Source: Acidobacteriaceae bacterium
GTDB lineage: Bacteria; Acidobacteriota; Terriglobia; Terriglobales; Acidobacteriaceae
Direction of reading: 5' to 3'
DNA length: 47,579 nucleotides
Assembly (NCBI GenBank): GCA_025355505.1
Contig: JANXZM010000041.1
Coordinates: 1 to 47,579, forward strand
The notes under the pieces are model-generated. The model saw only the letters and a program-made list of their open reading frames with translations, did no database searches and was not told the origin of the DNA. Positions 35,283-44,089 of the stretch are shown here, piece by piece. Every line of letters begins with the position of its first letter. Position 1 is the stretch's first letter. A program made the translations under genes and the position numbers.

Positions 35283-36632
35283 TCAGCGGACCGGAAAGAC
35301 AGCGCCGGTCGTGCCGCGATCGGCATAAACATCCAGGAAATAGTGCGGCTTATTCGCCGGCGCCGGCGCCGTACCGGGTTGTTGTTGCTCTTTGACTATC
35401 TGCAGCAATGTTGCCGTAAACGCCACGGCAAAATAGGGGAAGAACTGGTAACCCTCGGGGGCGAAGCAAGCACCCACGACGAAACCTACCAGCGAACTTT
35501 GCAATGCTCCGATGAACAAGACGATGTCCGGATCGAGATTCTTCGTTTGGCGCAGGGTTTTCAGATTCTTAAAACCGCGATAGAAAAACATGAGATAGAG
35601 AATCAGGACGGCGATTCCGCCTTCGGCGCAGATCTGGAGGTAGGTCATGTGCACGTCATGCCAGATCAGCGAGTAGGTGGAGAAGTTGCGAACGCCAAGG
35701 CCAAGGATGGGGTAGTGTTCGATGGCATCGAGGGCGCGCACCATGAGGTACTTGCGATCCTCGTAGGATCCGTAGGCGGACTGATCGGTAGTGCTGTCGC
35801 CCGACAAGGCGGCAAAGCGATCATAGAGTCTTCCGCCGGCGGCGGTCATCACCACGATGCCGACGAGGCCAGTGGCCACGATCAGGTAAGGGCGCTTTCC
35901 CTTGATGGCGAAGTAGTAGAGAGTGACACCGCCGGAGATGATGAGGTCGATGAAACCGGCGCGGGATGCGGTCATAAAAATGGCGACGGCCATCACCAGC
36001 ATTCCGCTGAGCCAAAGCACTTTGGTGAAAGAATTTCTGGCCGTGATCATAAAGGCCAGCGCAAACGGCAACGATAACACGATGGCGAATGCAAGATCGT
36101 TCGGGTTCGAATAGATGCCGCCCAGCACACCTTCGAGGCGGTGCGTGCCGTGGCCCTTGATGATGGCGGCGGCACAAACGAGCATCACTGAAAACACCTG
36201 GATAAAGATGATTCGCCGCAAGCGGTCGAAGGTGGTAACCAGCAGAAAAACCATTACCCATGCAATGTATATCTTGGAAAAATCAGTGGTGCGAGTAAGG
36301 GCGCCACCCCTCCAGACGGGAGACAGAAAAGCTCCGACATAGAGAAGGCCGATCATGGTCAGGAGGAGTTTTGCTTCCTTGGGCAGATCCTTGAAGGTGC
36401 GTTTGGTTTTACCTAAGGTAGTGAACAGCCCCCACATGGCCGGGATGGCGGTAAGCTTGGCGAGCGGCAGATACTTGAGACCGGGAATCCAGTCTTCCGG
36501 GCGGGCGCAATAGACCACGAAGAAAGCGCTGAGCCAGAAGAACGCGCTCCTAGTCGGGTCCGCGACTCGGAAGGATGTGGGCCTTCCAGAGACTTCCGCC
36601 GGAACTGGATTGCCGTTTTCGCCGATGGCCAC
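35283..36632 (-). CDS. O-antigen ligase/polymerase-like membrane protein (Wzy_C type)
   Basis: A 449-residue protein with about ten membrane segments and the periplasmic loop signature HDVHMTYLQICAEGG (Wzy_C: H-N-x-Y-L-x-x-x-x-E-x-G). MTASRAGFIDLI matches the conserved SRAG segment. It would polymerise or ligate the exopolysaccharide repeat unit at the outer face of the inner membrane. The start is a GTG preceded by AGAGGA. The gene is flanked on both sides by copies of an 80-base repeat, unlike its neighbours, which suggests past insertion or exchange. Confidence 0.83.
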   Translation of the reverse strand: MAIGENGNPVPAEVSGRPTSFRVADPTRSAFFWLSAFFVVYCARPEDWIPGLKYLPLAKLTAIPAMWGLFTTLGKTKRTFKDLPKEAKLLLTMIGLLYVGAFLSPVWRGGALTRTTDFSKIYIAWVMVFLLVTTFDRLRRIIFIQVFSVMLVCAAAIIKGHGTHRLEGVLGGIYSNPNDLAFAIVLSLPFALAFMITARNSFTKVLWLSGMLVMAVAIFMTASRAGFIDLIISGGVTLYYFAIKGKRPYLIVATGLVGIVVMTAAGGRLYDRFAALSGDSTTDQSAYGSYEDRKYLMVRALDAIEHYPILGLGVRNFSTYSLIWHDVHMTYLQICAEGGIAVLILYLMFFYRGFKNLKTLRQTKNLDPDIVLFIGALQSSLVGFVVGACFAPEGYQFFPYFAVAFTATLLQIVKEQQQPGTAPAPANKPHYFLDVYADRGTTGAVFPVR

Positions 36633-36676
36633 AAAATCCTCTTTTTCTTTTACGCTTTCTTTGCCGCTAAGTGCGG

Positions 36677-36756
36677 TCGGTTTTCATGCTCCAGCCGCTA
36701 AAGAGGCGTCTAATTCTAAAAAACTTACGGCATCGCTAAAGCGATGCCCTGACACG
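36677..36756 (+). repeat. About 80-base interspersed repeat, copy 2 (flanks polymerase gene)
   Basis: Same element as 35194-35272 with a perfect 9-bp hairpin GGCATCGCT-AA-AGCGATGCC (36729-36748). It runs into the 3' end of the adjacent GT4 gene and supplies its last codons and its TAG stop. Confidence 0.65.
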
Positions 36757-38025
36757 CATGCCACTTCCGCCACGGGCTGCTAGAGATTTATTTTCCGCCA
36801 CCGACTGCAAGATTTCGCTGAAGCGCTCGCCGATCGCGGGCCAGTCGTAGCGGGCGGCGGTCTCGACGGCAGCTTTTTGGTAGCGGAGCCGGAGGTCCGG
36901 ATCGCGCAAGAGCATGATCACTGCCTGGGCAAAGGAACGGGCATCGTCGGCCAGCACAATGTCGCGGCCGTGATGAACATCCAATCCTTCGGCGCCGACG
37001 GTGGTGGAGACGACAGCTTTGGCGGTGGCCATGGCCTCGTAGATCTTCAGACGCGTTCCGCCTCCGATGCGCAAGGGCACGATGACTACGGCGGACTGGT
37101 GCAGATGCTCGACCACCGAAGGCACACGGCCGGTAACTTCGATCGAATCTTTGCTGGCATCGGAGGCCCATTTTTGGACGCGGCGGTCGGGGTTGCGACC
37201 GACAATGCGGAAGCGAGCCTGCGGCACTTGGGCCTTGATCAAGGGCCAGATTTCACTGCAGAAGTATTCGACGCCGTCGACGTTCGGCTCCCAGTCCATG
37301 GCGCCGACGAAGGTAATGAGGGGCGCGGATGGGTTCGCATCGGATGCGACCGGATCGGGGCGATACTCCGCGAGATCGACTCCAGTGGGGACGACGGTAA
37401 CGCGATCTCCATCCACCCACTGCGTCATGAGAGAGCGATCGTTTTCAGAGACGGCAATCACATGGTGGAACTTGCAGACTGCGGCGCGCTCGTAGCGAAG
37501 CATCTTCTGAAACTCCATGCGATACATCATGGTTTTTGCCGGGTTAGCTGCGGTGGCGGCATGGCGGCGCCAGATTTCGCTTTCCACGTTGTGCTGGAAC
37601 AGGACACTTGGCAGATTGAGGCTTCCGGGAAAGTTGACGGCGGCATCGAGGAAATCGCAAACGGCGACATCGAAGCGCTGCTCGCGGAACCAGGTCTGGA
37701 GCTGCTTCTGGACTTTAGCGTCGGCGAAGCGGCTGACCGCATACGGCGGATGGGCTCTGAGCTGAGACAGGTAGTCGAGGCCGCGCGCGGCTCCCGAGAG
37801 TGCGCGCTTGCCGGTGCAGACGGCCACCGCACCGGGCAACTGGCGCTGCAACTCGCGCTCGTAGTCTGGGTCGGACGTTCCTCCATAGTAAGAGTAGAAC
37901 GTAAGCTGATGACGTGCAGACAGATATCGCAAGACGTGGTACGTGCGGATATTGCCGCCGTTCTGCACGGGGAGGAGCTTATCGGCTTTGACCCAAACGA
38001 TTCTCATGGCAGCATCAGCGAACAT
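36736..38025 (-). CDS. GT4-family glycosyltransferase (exosortase-locus Stp1-like)
   Basis: A 429-residue protein. The open frame begins at an ATG three bases after the upstream stop; a second ATG at 38007 (MRIVWVKADKLLPVQNGG) matches family starts better. The N-terminal NGGNIRTYHVLRYLSARH is typical of sugar transferases of PEP-CTERM/EpsH-type loci. The GT4 donor region reads VIVPLRIGGGTRLKIYEAMATAKAVV. The final residues (VRASL) are encoded inside the 80-base repeat, so the original C-terminus may have been replaced. Confidence 0.85.
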   Translation of the reverse strand: MFADAAMRIVWVKADKLLPVQNGGNIRTYHVLRYLSARHQLTFYSYYGGTSDPDYERELQRQLPGAVAVCTGKRALSGAARGLDYLSQLRAHPPYAVSRFADAKVQKQLQTWFREQRFDVAVCDFLDAAVNFPGSLNLPSVLFQHNVESEIWRRHAATAANPAKTMMYRMEFQKMLRYERAAVCKFHHVIAVSENDRSLMTQWVDGDRVTVVPTGVDLAEYRPDPVASDANPSAPLITFVGAMDWEPNVDGVEYFCSEIWPLIKAQVPQARFRIVGRNPDRRVQKWASDASKDSIEVTGRVPSVVEHLHQSAVVIVPLRIGGGTRLKIYEAMATAKAVVSTTVGAEGLDVHHGRDIVLADDARSFAQAVIMLLRDPDLRLRYQKAAVETAARYDWPAIGERFSEILQSVAENKSLAARGGSGMRVRASL

Positions 38026-38028
38026 TAT

Positions 38029-39201
38029 TCAGCGAACCCAGACTGCCTTTCTGCCGGTGACAAAGTTGATGAAGGCGACGATCGCGGCGGAATTAAGGAT
38101 AACGAAAGTGCAGGCGGGATCGGCCAGGCGCGAGAGCGGGCCAATCTTGACTCCGGTAAGCGCGGCCAAGCTAAGCGCGTAAAACGCAAGCTGGGCCCCA
38201 AGCGCCGCGCGATAGAGCGGCTGGGGCAGGAATATGGAGGCGATCAGGAGCGCCAGCAAAGCAAAGGGCACGGCCAATCTTGAGAGTTTGTGGCTCACGA
38301 ATTCAAATCGAATGGTGTTTTGCGAGCTCAACAGCCATGGGGCAAGTTGCAGGAGCTGATAGTTGCCGCTCAGGGTGCGCACTTTGCGGGAAAATTCGCG
38401 GCCTTCGCCCAAGTCGGGCGAGTCCCAGGCGCGGGCGCGAGAGTCGAAGATGACGCGAGATCCCTGGCGCACGATCTGCATGGGCAAGAGGACGTCGTCG
38501 AGGATGGCGCCCTCGGGCAATGGCGACGCATCGAGCAATCTGCGGCGGGCGCAGTAGATGGCGCCGGTGGCGCCGACGACAGAACCGGAGGCGGACTCCA
38601 GTTCGCGAATAATTTTTTCGACGCGCCAGTACAACCCCATTCCCTTCCCGGTCTCGCCGCTGGTGGGATCACCGAGCATCAATTCGCCACTGACGGCGCC
38701 GACATCGGGATCGGCAAAATTTTCGATGAGAAAACGCAGGGCGCCGGATTCGATCTGCTGGCGGGCATCGGTGAATAGCAGCACTTCCCCGGTCGCCAGT
38801 TTGATCGCATCGTTGAGGCCCGCAGCTTTGCCCTGGGACACCGGCTTCGTCAAAATTCTCACTCTAGTTCGCACCTCGGAATCGCGGGCGTAGTCGGCAA
38901 GAATGGCGGCTGTGCGATCGCTGGAACCGTCGGAGACCACGACGACGTCCAGCTTGGCCTGGGGATAGTCAAGCGTCAGCAGGTTTTCGAGCTTGCGAGC
39001 GATGACGGCTTCTTCATTGCGCACGACCATTACCGCCGAGACGGCGGGGCTGTCCACAAAACCCCGGCGCACGGGACGCGGCGACCACCGGCTGCGCAGC
39101 CACAACCACGCCGGATAGCCTAAGTAGGAGTAGCCGACGAGCGCAGCCGCGAGCCAGAAAACATATTTCATCTTCATCATTGCGCGCCCATTATTGCGCA
39201 C
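38029..39201 (-). CDS. GT2-family membrane glycosyltransferase
   Basis: A 390-residue inner-membrane processive-type glycosyltransferase. There is one N-terminal helix (YVFWLAAALVGYSYLGYP), a cytoplasmic GT-A domain with VVVSDGSSDRT, a DxD-like FTDARQQI and ILDDVLLP, then an RVRTL-type segment (RKVRTLSGNYQLL), and three or four C-terminal helices. The frame starts at a GTG overlapping the sugar transferase stop; ATGs at 39180 and 39177 are alternatives. It probably elongates the repeat unit on its lipid carrier. Confidence 0.88.
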   Translation of the reverse strand: MRNNGRAMMKMKYVFWLAAALVGYSYLGYPAWLWLRSRWSPRPVRRGFVDSPAVSAVMVVRNEEAVIARKLENLLTLDYPQAKLDVVVVSDGSSDRTAAILADYARDSEVRTRVRILTKPVSQGKAAGLNDAIKLATGEVLLFTDARQQIESGALRFLIENFADPDVGAVSGELMLGDPTSGETGKGMGLYWRVEKIIRELESASGSVVGATGAIYCARRRLLDASPLPEGAILDDVLLPMQIVRQGSRVIFDSRARAWDSPDLGEGREFSRKVRTLSGNYQLLQLAPWLLSSQNTIRFEFVSHKLSRLAVPFALLALLIASIFLPQPLYRAALGAQLAFYALSLAALTGVKIGPLSRLADPACTFVILNSAAIVAFINFVTGRKAVWVR

Positions 39202-40564
39202 CTCGGCGCAACAGAACGGTCTTGACCGTCTGGAACATGATCAGGAGATCCAGGCCAATCGAAGCATTCTTGATGTAGAAGAGGTCATATTGAAGTTTTT
39301 CGCGCGAATCTTCGACGGTGCTGCCGTACTTGTACTTTACCTGCGCCCATCCGGTGAGGCCGGGCCGCACCATGTGCCGCACGCCGTAATAGGGGATCTC
39401 TTTGGAGAGCAGCGCGATGAATTCCGGACGCTCGGGACGCGGGCCGACAAATGCCATATCGCCTTTGAGCACGCACCACAACTGGGGAATTTCATCCAGG
39501 CGCGAGGAGCGGAGAAACCTGCCGACGCGGGTAACGCGGGGATCGTTATCGCCCGCCCACTGGGGACCGCTCGCCGCTTCCGCATCCTGGCGCATGGTGC
39601 GGAATTTCACGACCCTGAAGATGTGCCCGGCCTTACCCACTCGCGTCTGGGTATAGAACACGGGACCCTTGGAATCGATGGCGATGGCGAGCACGATCAA
39701 CGGAAGCAACGGCAGAGCGAGGATGAGACCAATGAGCGAGATGACGATGGAAATCACGCGGCGAACCACGATGAAAATAGTGCTGCGGCGAAAGCCCTCG
39801 CCATACACCAGCCAACTGGGATAGAGATTCTCGACCTCGATTTTGCCAGAGATTTTTTCCAGCCACGAGGTGGCTTCCTCGATCTTGACGCCCTCCACGC
39901 GGAGTTCAAGCAGTTCCTGCATGGGGATGGTACCGCGGCGATCGGGCATGGCCACGATGACACGATGGACTTTCTGTTTGTGGACGATTTCCATCAAGTG
40001 CGCCCCCACGGACTCGAGGGTGATCGCGCCTTCCATCTTGCCCGTCCAACTGGCAATCTCGACTCCGAGTTCAGGGTTCTGACGCAGGCCCTGCACCACG
40101 CGCTGGGCGCGGTCGCCGGTACCGAGGACATAGACGCGCTCGACCAGAATTGGCATCTGGACGAGCCAGGTGAAGCCGAGCCGCCATCCGATCAGAGCGA
40201 CCGTGAGGATGAGTAGCCCGACGGTCGAAGACCCGCCCCCCAACAAGTAATTGGGCTTTACGTAGGCTACGCCCGCCAGAATAAAGGCCATCACGCCGGG
40301 AACCATCAGCAAGCGGAAATAGAGCTCACCTTTGGTATTGAGGCGCGCGGTGTCGTACAAGTCGAGCCCGTGCGAACAGAGCAATACCAGCACGGTGAGT
40401 CCTAATATCTTGTAGTAGCCACCGTCGACGTTGAGCGCCAGGTAACTGTCTTCTCGAAATTCGTATATTGTGCCGAGCAGGAACGAGGTCCAGACGATCA
40501 GGGCCTCTCCGATCAACAGGACCAGAGTACGGACTGGGTAATAGACATTGAAGAGCCGGATCAA
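39191..40564 (-). CDS. Polyprenyl-phosphate sugar-1-phosphate transferase (priming enzyme)
   Basis: A 457-residue protein. Four N-terminal membrane helices and a nucleotide-binding-like segment (VYVLGTGDRAQRVV) precede a further helix and the bacterial sugar transferase domain: FRVVKFRTMRQDAE, RSSRLDEIPQLWCVLKGDMAFVGPRPERPEF and MVRPGLTGWAQV. It starts repeat-unit assembly by transferring a sugar phosphate to undecaprenyl phosphate. Architecture fits the EpsB/WcaJ-like enzymes of exosortase-type loci. It lies 29 bases after the kinase gene. Confidence 0.92.
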   Translation of the reverse strand: MIRLFNVYYPVRTLVLLIGEALIVWTSFLLGTIYEFREDSYLALNVDGGYYKILGLTVLVLLCSHGLDLYDTARLNTKGELYFRLLMVPGVMAFILAGVAYVKPNYLLGGGSSTVGLLILTVALIGWRLGFTWLVQMPILVERVYVLGTGDRAQRVVQGLRQNPELGVEIASWTGKMEGAITLESVGAHLMEIVHKQKVHRVIVAMPDRRGTIPMQELLELRVEGVKIEEATSWLEKISGKIEVENLYPSWLVYGEGFRRSTIFIVVRRVISIVISLIGLILALPLLPLIVLAIAIDSKGPVFYTQTRVGKAGHIFRVVKFRTMRQDAEAASGPQWAGDNDPRVTRVGRFLRSSRLDEIPQLWCVLKGDMAFVGPRPERPEFIALLSKEIPYYGVRHMVRPGLTGWAQVKYKYGSTVEDSREKLQYDLFYIKNASIGLDLLIMFQTVKTVLLRRGAQ

Positions 40565-40593
40565 CTTGGCCTCAGTTCCAATTCCTCTCGATA

Positions 40594-41502
40594 CTAGACT
40601 TGGCTGTTCACGGCCGCGCCATAGTAGTACTTCGACTGTGCCAACTTTCCGGATGGGGTTCCGTTAAGCACAACTCCGAGCAACAACTTGTCGGGAAATT
40701 CCGCGCGGGCCCGGCGAGCCAAATCGGAAGGCGTTACATTGGAGCGCACGACCAAGAGAATGCCGTCGCAGGAACTGGCGATCAGTGTGGCATCGGACAC
40801 GGGGATGACGGGCGACGTGTCGATAATGATCCAGTCAAACAAAGGCTCGACGCGCTGTAATAAGAGCTTCAGACGGCCGTTGGAGAGCAGTTCGGGAGCG
40901 CTGCCAGCGATTTTTCCGGCGGGCATGAAGAACAGGTTTTCCATGGGGCCGCGTTGCAGGGCGGCGAACTCGTCGCATTCGCCCAATAAGTAGTCGGTCA
41001 ATCCAGGCGACTGGGCCGCACCGAGGTGGCGGTGCATGCCGGGGTTGCGCAGATCGGCGTCGATCACAAGGGCGCGGCGGCCGTGCTGCCGCACCATGAC
41101 CTGAGCGAGATTGGCAGCCACGAAAGACTTCCCCTCTTTGGGAAGCGCGCTGGTTACCATGAGGCGCTTGAGCTGCATCTTCTCGCGGATCTGGTAAAGG
41201 CGGGAGCGCAGGGTGCGGAACTCTTCCGCGCCGATGCGACTGTCGTCTTCCTGGAAGAAGAGCATAGTGAGCGGATCGGGAGTCCATTCGGCCTGGGGGC
41301 AGCGGGCGAGCAGCGATTCGTAATTGAACCCGGAGGCCATGGCTGGGATGGCGGTGGCTCCCGATGGTTGCAGCGAAGGCATGCTTTCGAGTGGCCCGTC
41401 GTTTTGTAATTGGGGTTGGTCGAAGGCGGGCTCGAAGTGCGTCCCCATGGAGGTTGCTCTTTCCTGCTCGGCGCGTTTTAAAGCGTCATGGATGCGGCTC
41501 AT
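40594..41502 (-). CDS. BY-kinase (CpsD/CapB-type tyrosine autokinase)
   Basis: A 302-residue cytoplasmic ATPase controlling polysaccharide chain length with Wzz. The N-terminus MSRIHDALKRAEQER is typical of kinases of exosortase-type loci. Walker A is ALPKEGKS (118-126 region), Walker A' is ALVIDADLR (144-152) and Walker B is IIIDTSPV. The C-terminus has only a short tyrosine run (YYYG) instead of a long cluster. It overlaps the upstream ATPase gene by four bases and has AAGGAAAGG as ribosome site. Confidence 0.9.
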   Translation of the reverse strand: MSRIHDALKRAEQERATSMGTHFEPAFDQPQLQNDGPLESMPSLQPSGATAIPAMASGFNYESLLARCPQAEWTPDPLTMLFFQEDDSRIGAEEFRTLRSRLYQIREKMQLKRLMVTSALPKEGKSFVAANLAQVMVRQHGRRALVIDADLRNPGMHRHLGAAQSPGLTDYLLGECDEFAALQRGPMENLFFMPAGKIAGSAPELLSNGRLKLLLQRVEPLFDWIIIDTSPVIPVSDATLIASSCDGILLVVRSNVTPSDLARRARAEFPDKLLLGVVLNGTPSGKLAQSKYYYGAAVNSQV

Positions 41503-42455
41503 AGTTTCCTTTCCTTGGGGAGATCCTGTTGTTCCGATTGGCGCAGCCGGTCAGCCAGTGTCGCCAAGGTGCGTAAGGCTTCGACCAGATCAAATTTTTC
41601 GGAAGAGGGTGGAGCGGGCGCAGTCATGGCTGCGGCGGCGTTGCCATCGGCCAGATCGAAATCGCGGGCAACCGAATCGACGACTTCGGAAGCGACCGTC
41701 TTTTTCTGATCAACGAAGGCGCTGACCAGGCAATGCTCGCAGAGCAGGTTGATGATGCGCGGAATGCCCAGCGAGTAGCGAAAAAGGGCAACGGTGGCGT
41801 CGGCATCGAAAATCGGGTCGCCGTTCGACCCCGCGATGCGGAGACGCTGGGTGATATAAGATTTGGTTTCCTCGAGATTGAAAGGATGAGTCTTGGCGCG
41901 CAGGGTCAAGCGCTGACGCAACTGGCGTAACTGGGGCTGCTTCAAGCGCTGTTCGAGTTCCGGCTGCCCGACGAGAACGATCTGCAGGAGCTTTTCGGTG
42001 AAGGTCTCAAGATTGGTGAGCATGCGAATCTCTTCGAGCACTTCGTCGGAAAGATTTTGAGCCTCGTCGATGATGAGAACCGCAGTCTCCCCAGCGCGAT
42101 AGCGATCAAGCAGCCAGTTGTAGAGACGCTGCAGGAGCTGGCTCTTGGACTTGGTATCGCAGGGAATGCCGAAATCGGCCATCATGAAATCGAGGAGCTG
42201 AGGCACATCCATGCGGGAGTTGAAGATGAAGGCGGTGGCCACCTGCTGAAGGCGGAGCCACTCCATCAATTTATTGATCAGCGTGGTTTTGCCGGTACCG
42301 ACCTCCCCGGTAAGCAACACGAAGCCTTTCCGGCTTTGTATGCCGTAGGTAAGGCAGGCCAGCGCCTCTTCGGTATGCCGCGTGAGGAACAGGTAACGCG
42401 GGTCCGGATTGACGTTAAACGGGTTGGCGCGAAGTCCGAAAAATTCCTTATACAT
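41499..42455 (-). CDS. ExeA-like AAA ATPase of exosortase-type EPS loci
   Basis: A 318-residue protein beginning MYKEFFGLRANPFNVNPDPR, the hallmark of ExeA/GspA-like and XrtA-associated ATPases. Walker A is GEVGTGKTT; Walker B is LIIDEAQN. No membrane helix is present, and the C-terminal 50 residues are a low-complexity Ala/Pro and charged tail. Its molecular role in exopolysaccharide export is not established. It is encoded nine bases after wzz. Confidence 0.9.
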   Translation of the reverse strand: MYKEFFGLRANPFNVNPDPRYLFLTRHTEEALACLTYGIQSRKGFVLLTGEVGTGKTTLINKLMEWLRLQQVATAFIFNSRMDVPQLLDFMMADFGIPCDTKSKSQLLQRLYNWLLDRYRAGETAVLIIDEAQNLSDEVLEEIRMLTNLETFTEKLLQIVLVGQPELEQRLKQPQLRQLRQRLTLRAKTHPFNLEETKSYITQRLRIAGSNGDPIFDADATVALFRYSLGIPRIINLLCEHCLVSAFVDQKKTVASEVVDSVARDFDLADGNAAAAMTAPAPPSSEKFDLVEALRTLATLADRLRQSEQQDLPKERKL

Positions 42456-42464
42456 AGTCTTGCG

Positions 42465-44051
42465 CTAGACCTCGACGTTCTCGTGATCTTTAGGCGAGGC
42501 GGGATCACTGCGGCCCCAAAATCGGCGACGGGTGTTGCCGTTGGCAGCGGCATCGTCCGCGTCGTCACCCAGCCACGGCACGGAAATCAGGAGGGGCAGA
42601 TCCATGATGGCGGCAGCATCTTTTTCGGTGCGGATGGACTTGTCACTAAACTCCAGAAAGATGGCGATGATCATGCCCAGCGCCAGGCCGGCGCCCAGGC
42701 CGGCTCCGGCAAATAACAGTCGGCTGGGGAAGCTGGGAGATTCTGGCAGGCCCGCCGCGGCCAGAATGTGCATCTGTTCGCCCTGCTGCTGGTTCTCCAT
42801 GCTGGTGCCCAGTTCGGCGGAACTTTTCTTGGCCAGTAGATCTTTGTAGAAGGCCTGGGCGTTATCGTTGTCGCGGGTAAGCAGCTTGTATTGCTCCTCG
42901 ACGTTGGGGCTCCTGGCGGTGCGACTCTGGTAGACGCCAATCTGGCTTTGCAGCCTTTTCTGATCGAGGGCGGCTTGCTCAATCACGTTTTGGTACTGGT
43001 GAATCTGGAGACGGAGCTGGCGAACTTCAGGTGGTTCGGCGGAGCTGGCCTTATCGCTGCTGTCGGTGGCATTGGCGGCAGCGGAGTTAACCTCTTTCAG
43101 CTTCTTCTGGACCCCGGCGATGTCGGCCTTGGTTTTGATCACGTCGGGGTGGTCTCCGGTATAGCGCGCCTGCAGTGTCATCAATTGCGACTGCAACTGG
43201 CTCAACTGTTGTTCCAGGGTCTGCGGATTGGTACTGGACTGCGAACTTTTCCACGTGGCAATCTGCTGCGCCAGCATGCTTTCGGTGTAGGCCTTATCCT
43301 GTTGGGCGCGGCTCAGGGTCTGGGTGGTGGCATCGAGTTGCGAGTTCAGCGCCATCAACGTGCGCATGTTGTTGTCGGCGTCACCGGGCAACTGACCCAT
43401 GTATTGTCTTTTGAAGTTGGCGAGCTTGGCATCCTGCTCGTCAATGGCGCGCTTGGCGTCTTCGACCTGGCGGCTGAGAAACTCGGTGGTACCCTGTGCA
43501 ACCTCGGCGCGAGAACGCAGGTTTTCATCCACGATGAGCGAGGTCATGGCATTGCAGATTTTTTGCGCGCGGACGGCGTTGCTGTCCGTGTAGTTGACAT
43601 TGAAACCGGGCACCGGCTCTTGCGAGGCCGAGGGCTTCTTTTTCTTGGCGCCCGAAATTCCCGCTCCGCTGGCGGCCATGCTCATCGAGGTAATCACGGG
43701 CTCGACCGACATATTCTGCTGGATGTCTTCGATAAGCTTGTTCTCTTCACCAAGCTTAACAATCGCAAGACTCTGAATTACGGGACGCAGGCGGCTGGGG
43801 CTCAGAACCTGCTGGCTGAGAGTCTGGATACGCTGGGTAAAGTCGGAAGTAATTACCGACTGGACCAAGCTGTCGGGGACCTTCTGGCCTTCCACCAGAA
43901 CCGTGGACTGGGAAGTGAATTTTGGCGGGAAGACGTAGGAGACCAGGAAGCCCGCCAGGGGGGCGAGCAGGGCCGGGATCAAAATGACTTTAAAGCGCCG
44001 CCGCAACATCGCCAGGTAATCGTCCATCGTCAGTTCGCGATTCTCACTCAT
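42465..44051 (-). CDS. Wzz/GumC-type polysaccharide chain-length determinant
   Basis: A 528-residue inner-membrane protein. The ATG at 44051 (MSENRELTMDDYLAMLRRR) is preferred to a longer frame because the family starts there and GGTGA precedes it. One helix lies near residues 25-43, followed by a long periplasmic coiled-coil region (about 170-440) with QVEDAKRAIDEQDAKLANFK. The second helix is near 465-485, and a short cytoplasmic tail follows. It works with the adjacent BY-kinase and Wza-type exporter. Confidence 0.9.
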   Translation of the reverse strand: MSENRELTMDDYLAMLRRRFKVILIPALLAPLAGFLVSYVFPPKFTSQSTVLVEGQKVPDSLVQSVITSDFTQRIQTLSQQVLSPSRLRPVIQSLAIVKLGEENKLIEDIQQNMSVEPVITSMSMAASGAGISGAKKKKPSASQEPVPGFNVNYTDSNAVRAQKICNAMTSLIVDENLRSRAEVAQGTTEFLSRQVEDAKRAIDEQDAKLANFKRQYMGQLPGDADNNMRTLMALNSQLDATTQTLSRAQQDKAYTESMLAQQIATWKSSQSSTNPQTLEQQLSQLQSQLMTLQARYTGDHPDVIKTKADIAGVQKKLKEVNSAAANATDSSDKASSAEPPEVRQLRLQIHQYQNVIEQAALDQKRLQSQIGVYQSRTARSPNVEEQYKLLTRDNDNAQAFYKDLLAKKSSAELGTSMENQQQGEQMHILAAAGLPESPSFPSRLLFAGAGLGAGLALGMIIAIFLEFSDKSIRTEKDAAAIMDLPLLISVPWLGDDADDAAANGNTRRRFWGRSDPASPKDHENVEV

Positions 44052-44089
44052 ACTGTTCACCAATCCGGCCGCCCGAGGCGGCCAACAAA

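Noticed and set aside
34452-36077. Long plus-strand open frame across the deacetylase and polymerase genes
   Set aside because: Antisense shadow that spans two genes and an intergenic repeat; low-complexity composition and no recognisable motif.
36877-38283. 468-residue plus-strand open frame opposite the GT4/GT2 genes
   Set aside because: Antisense shadow; the opposite strand encodes complete glycosyltransferases with all motifs.
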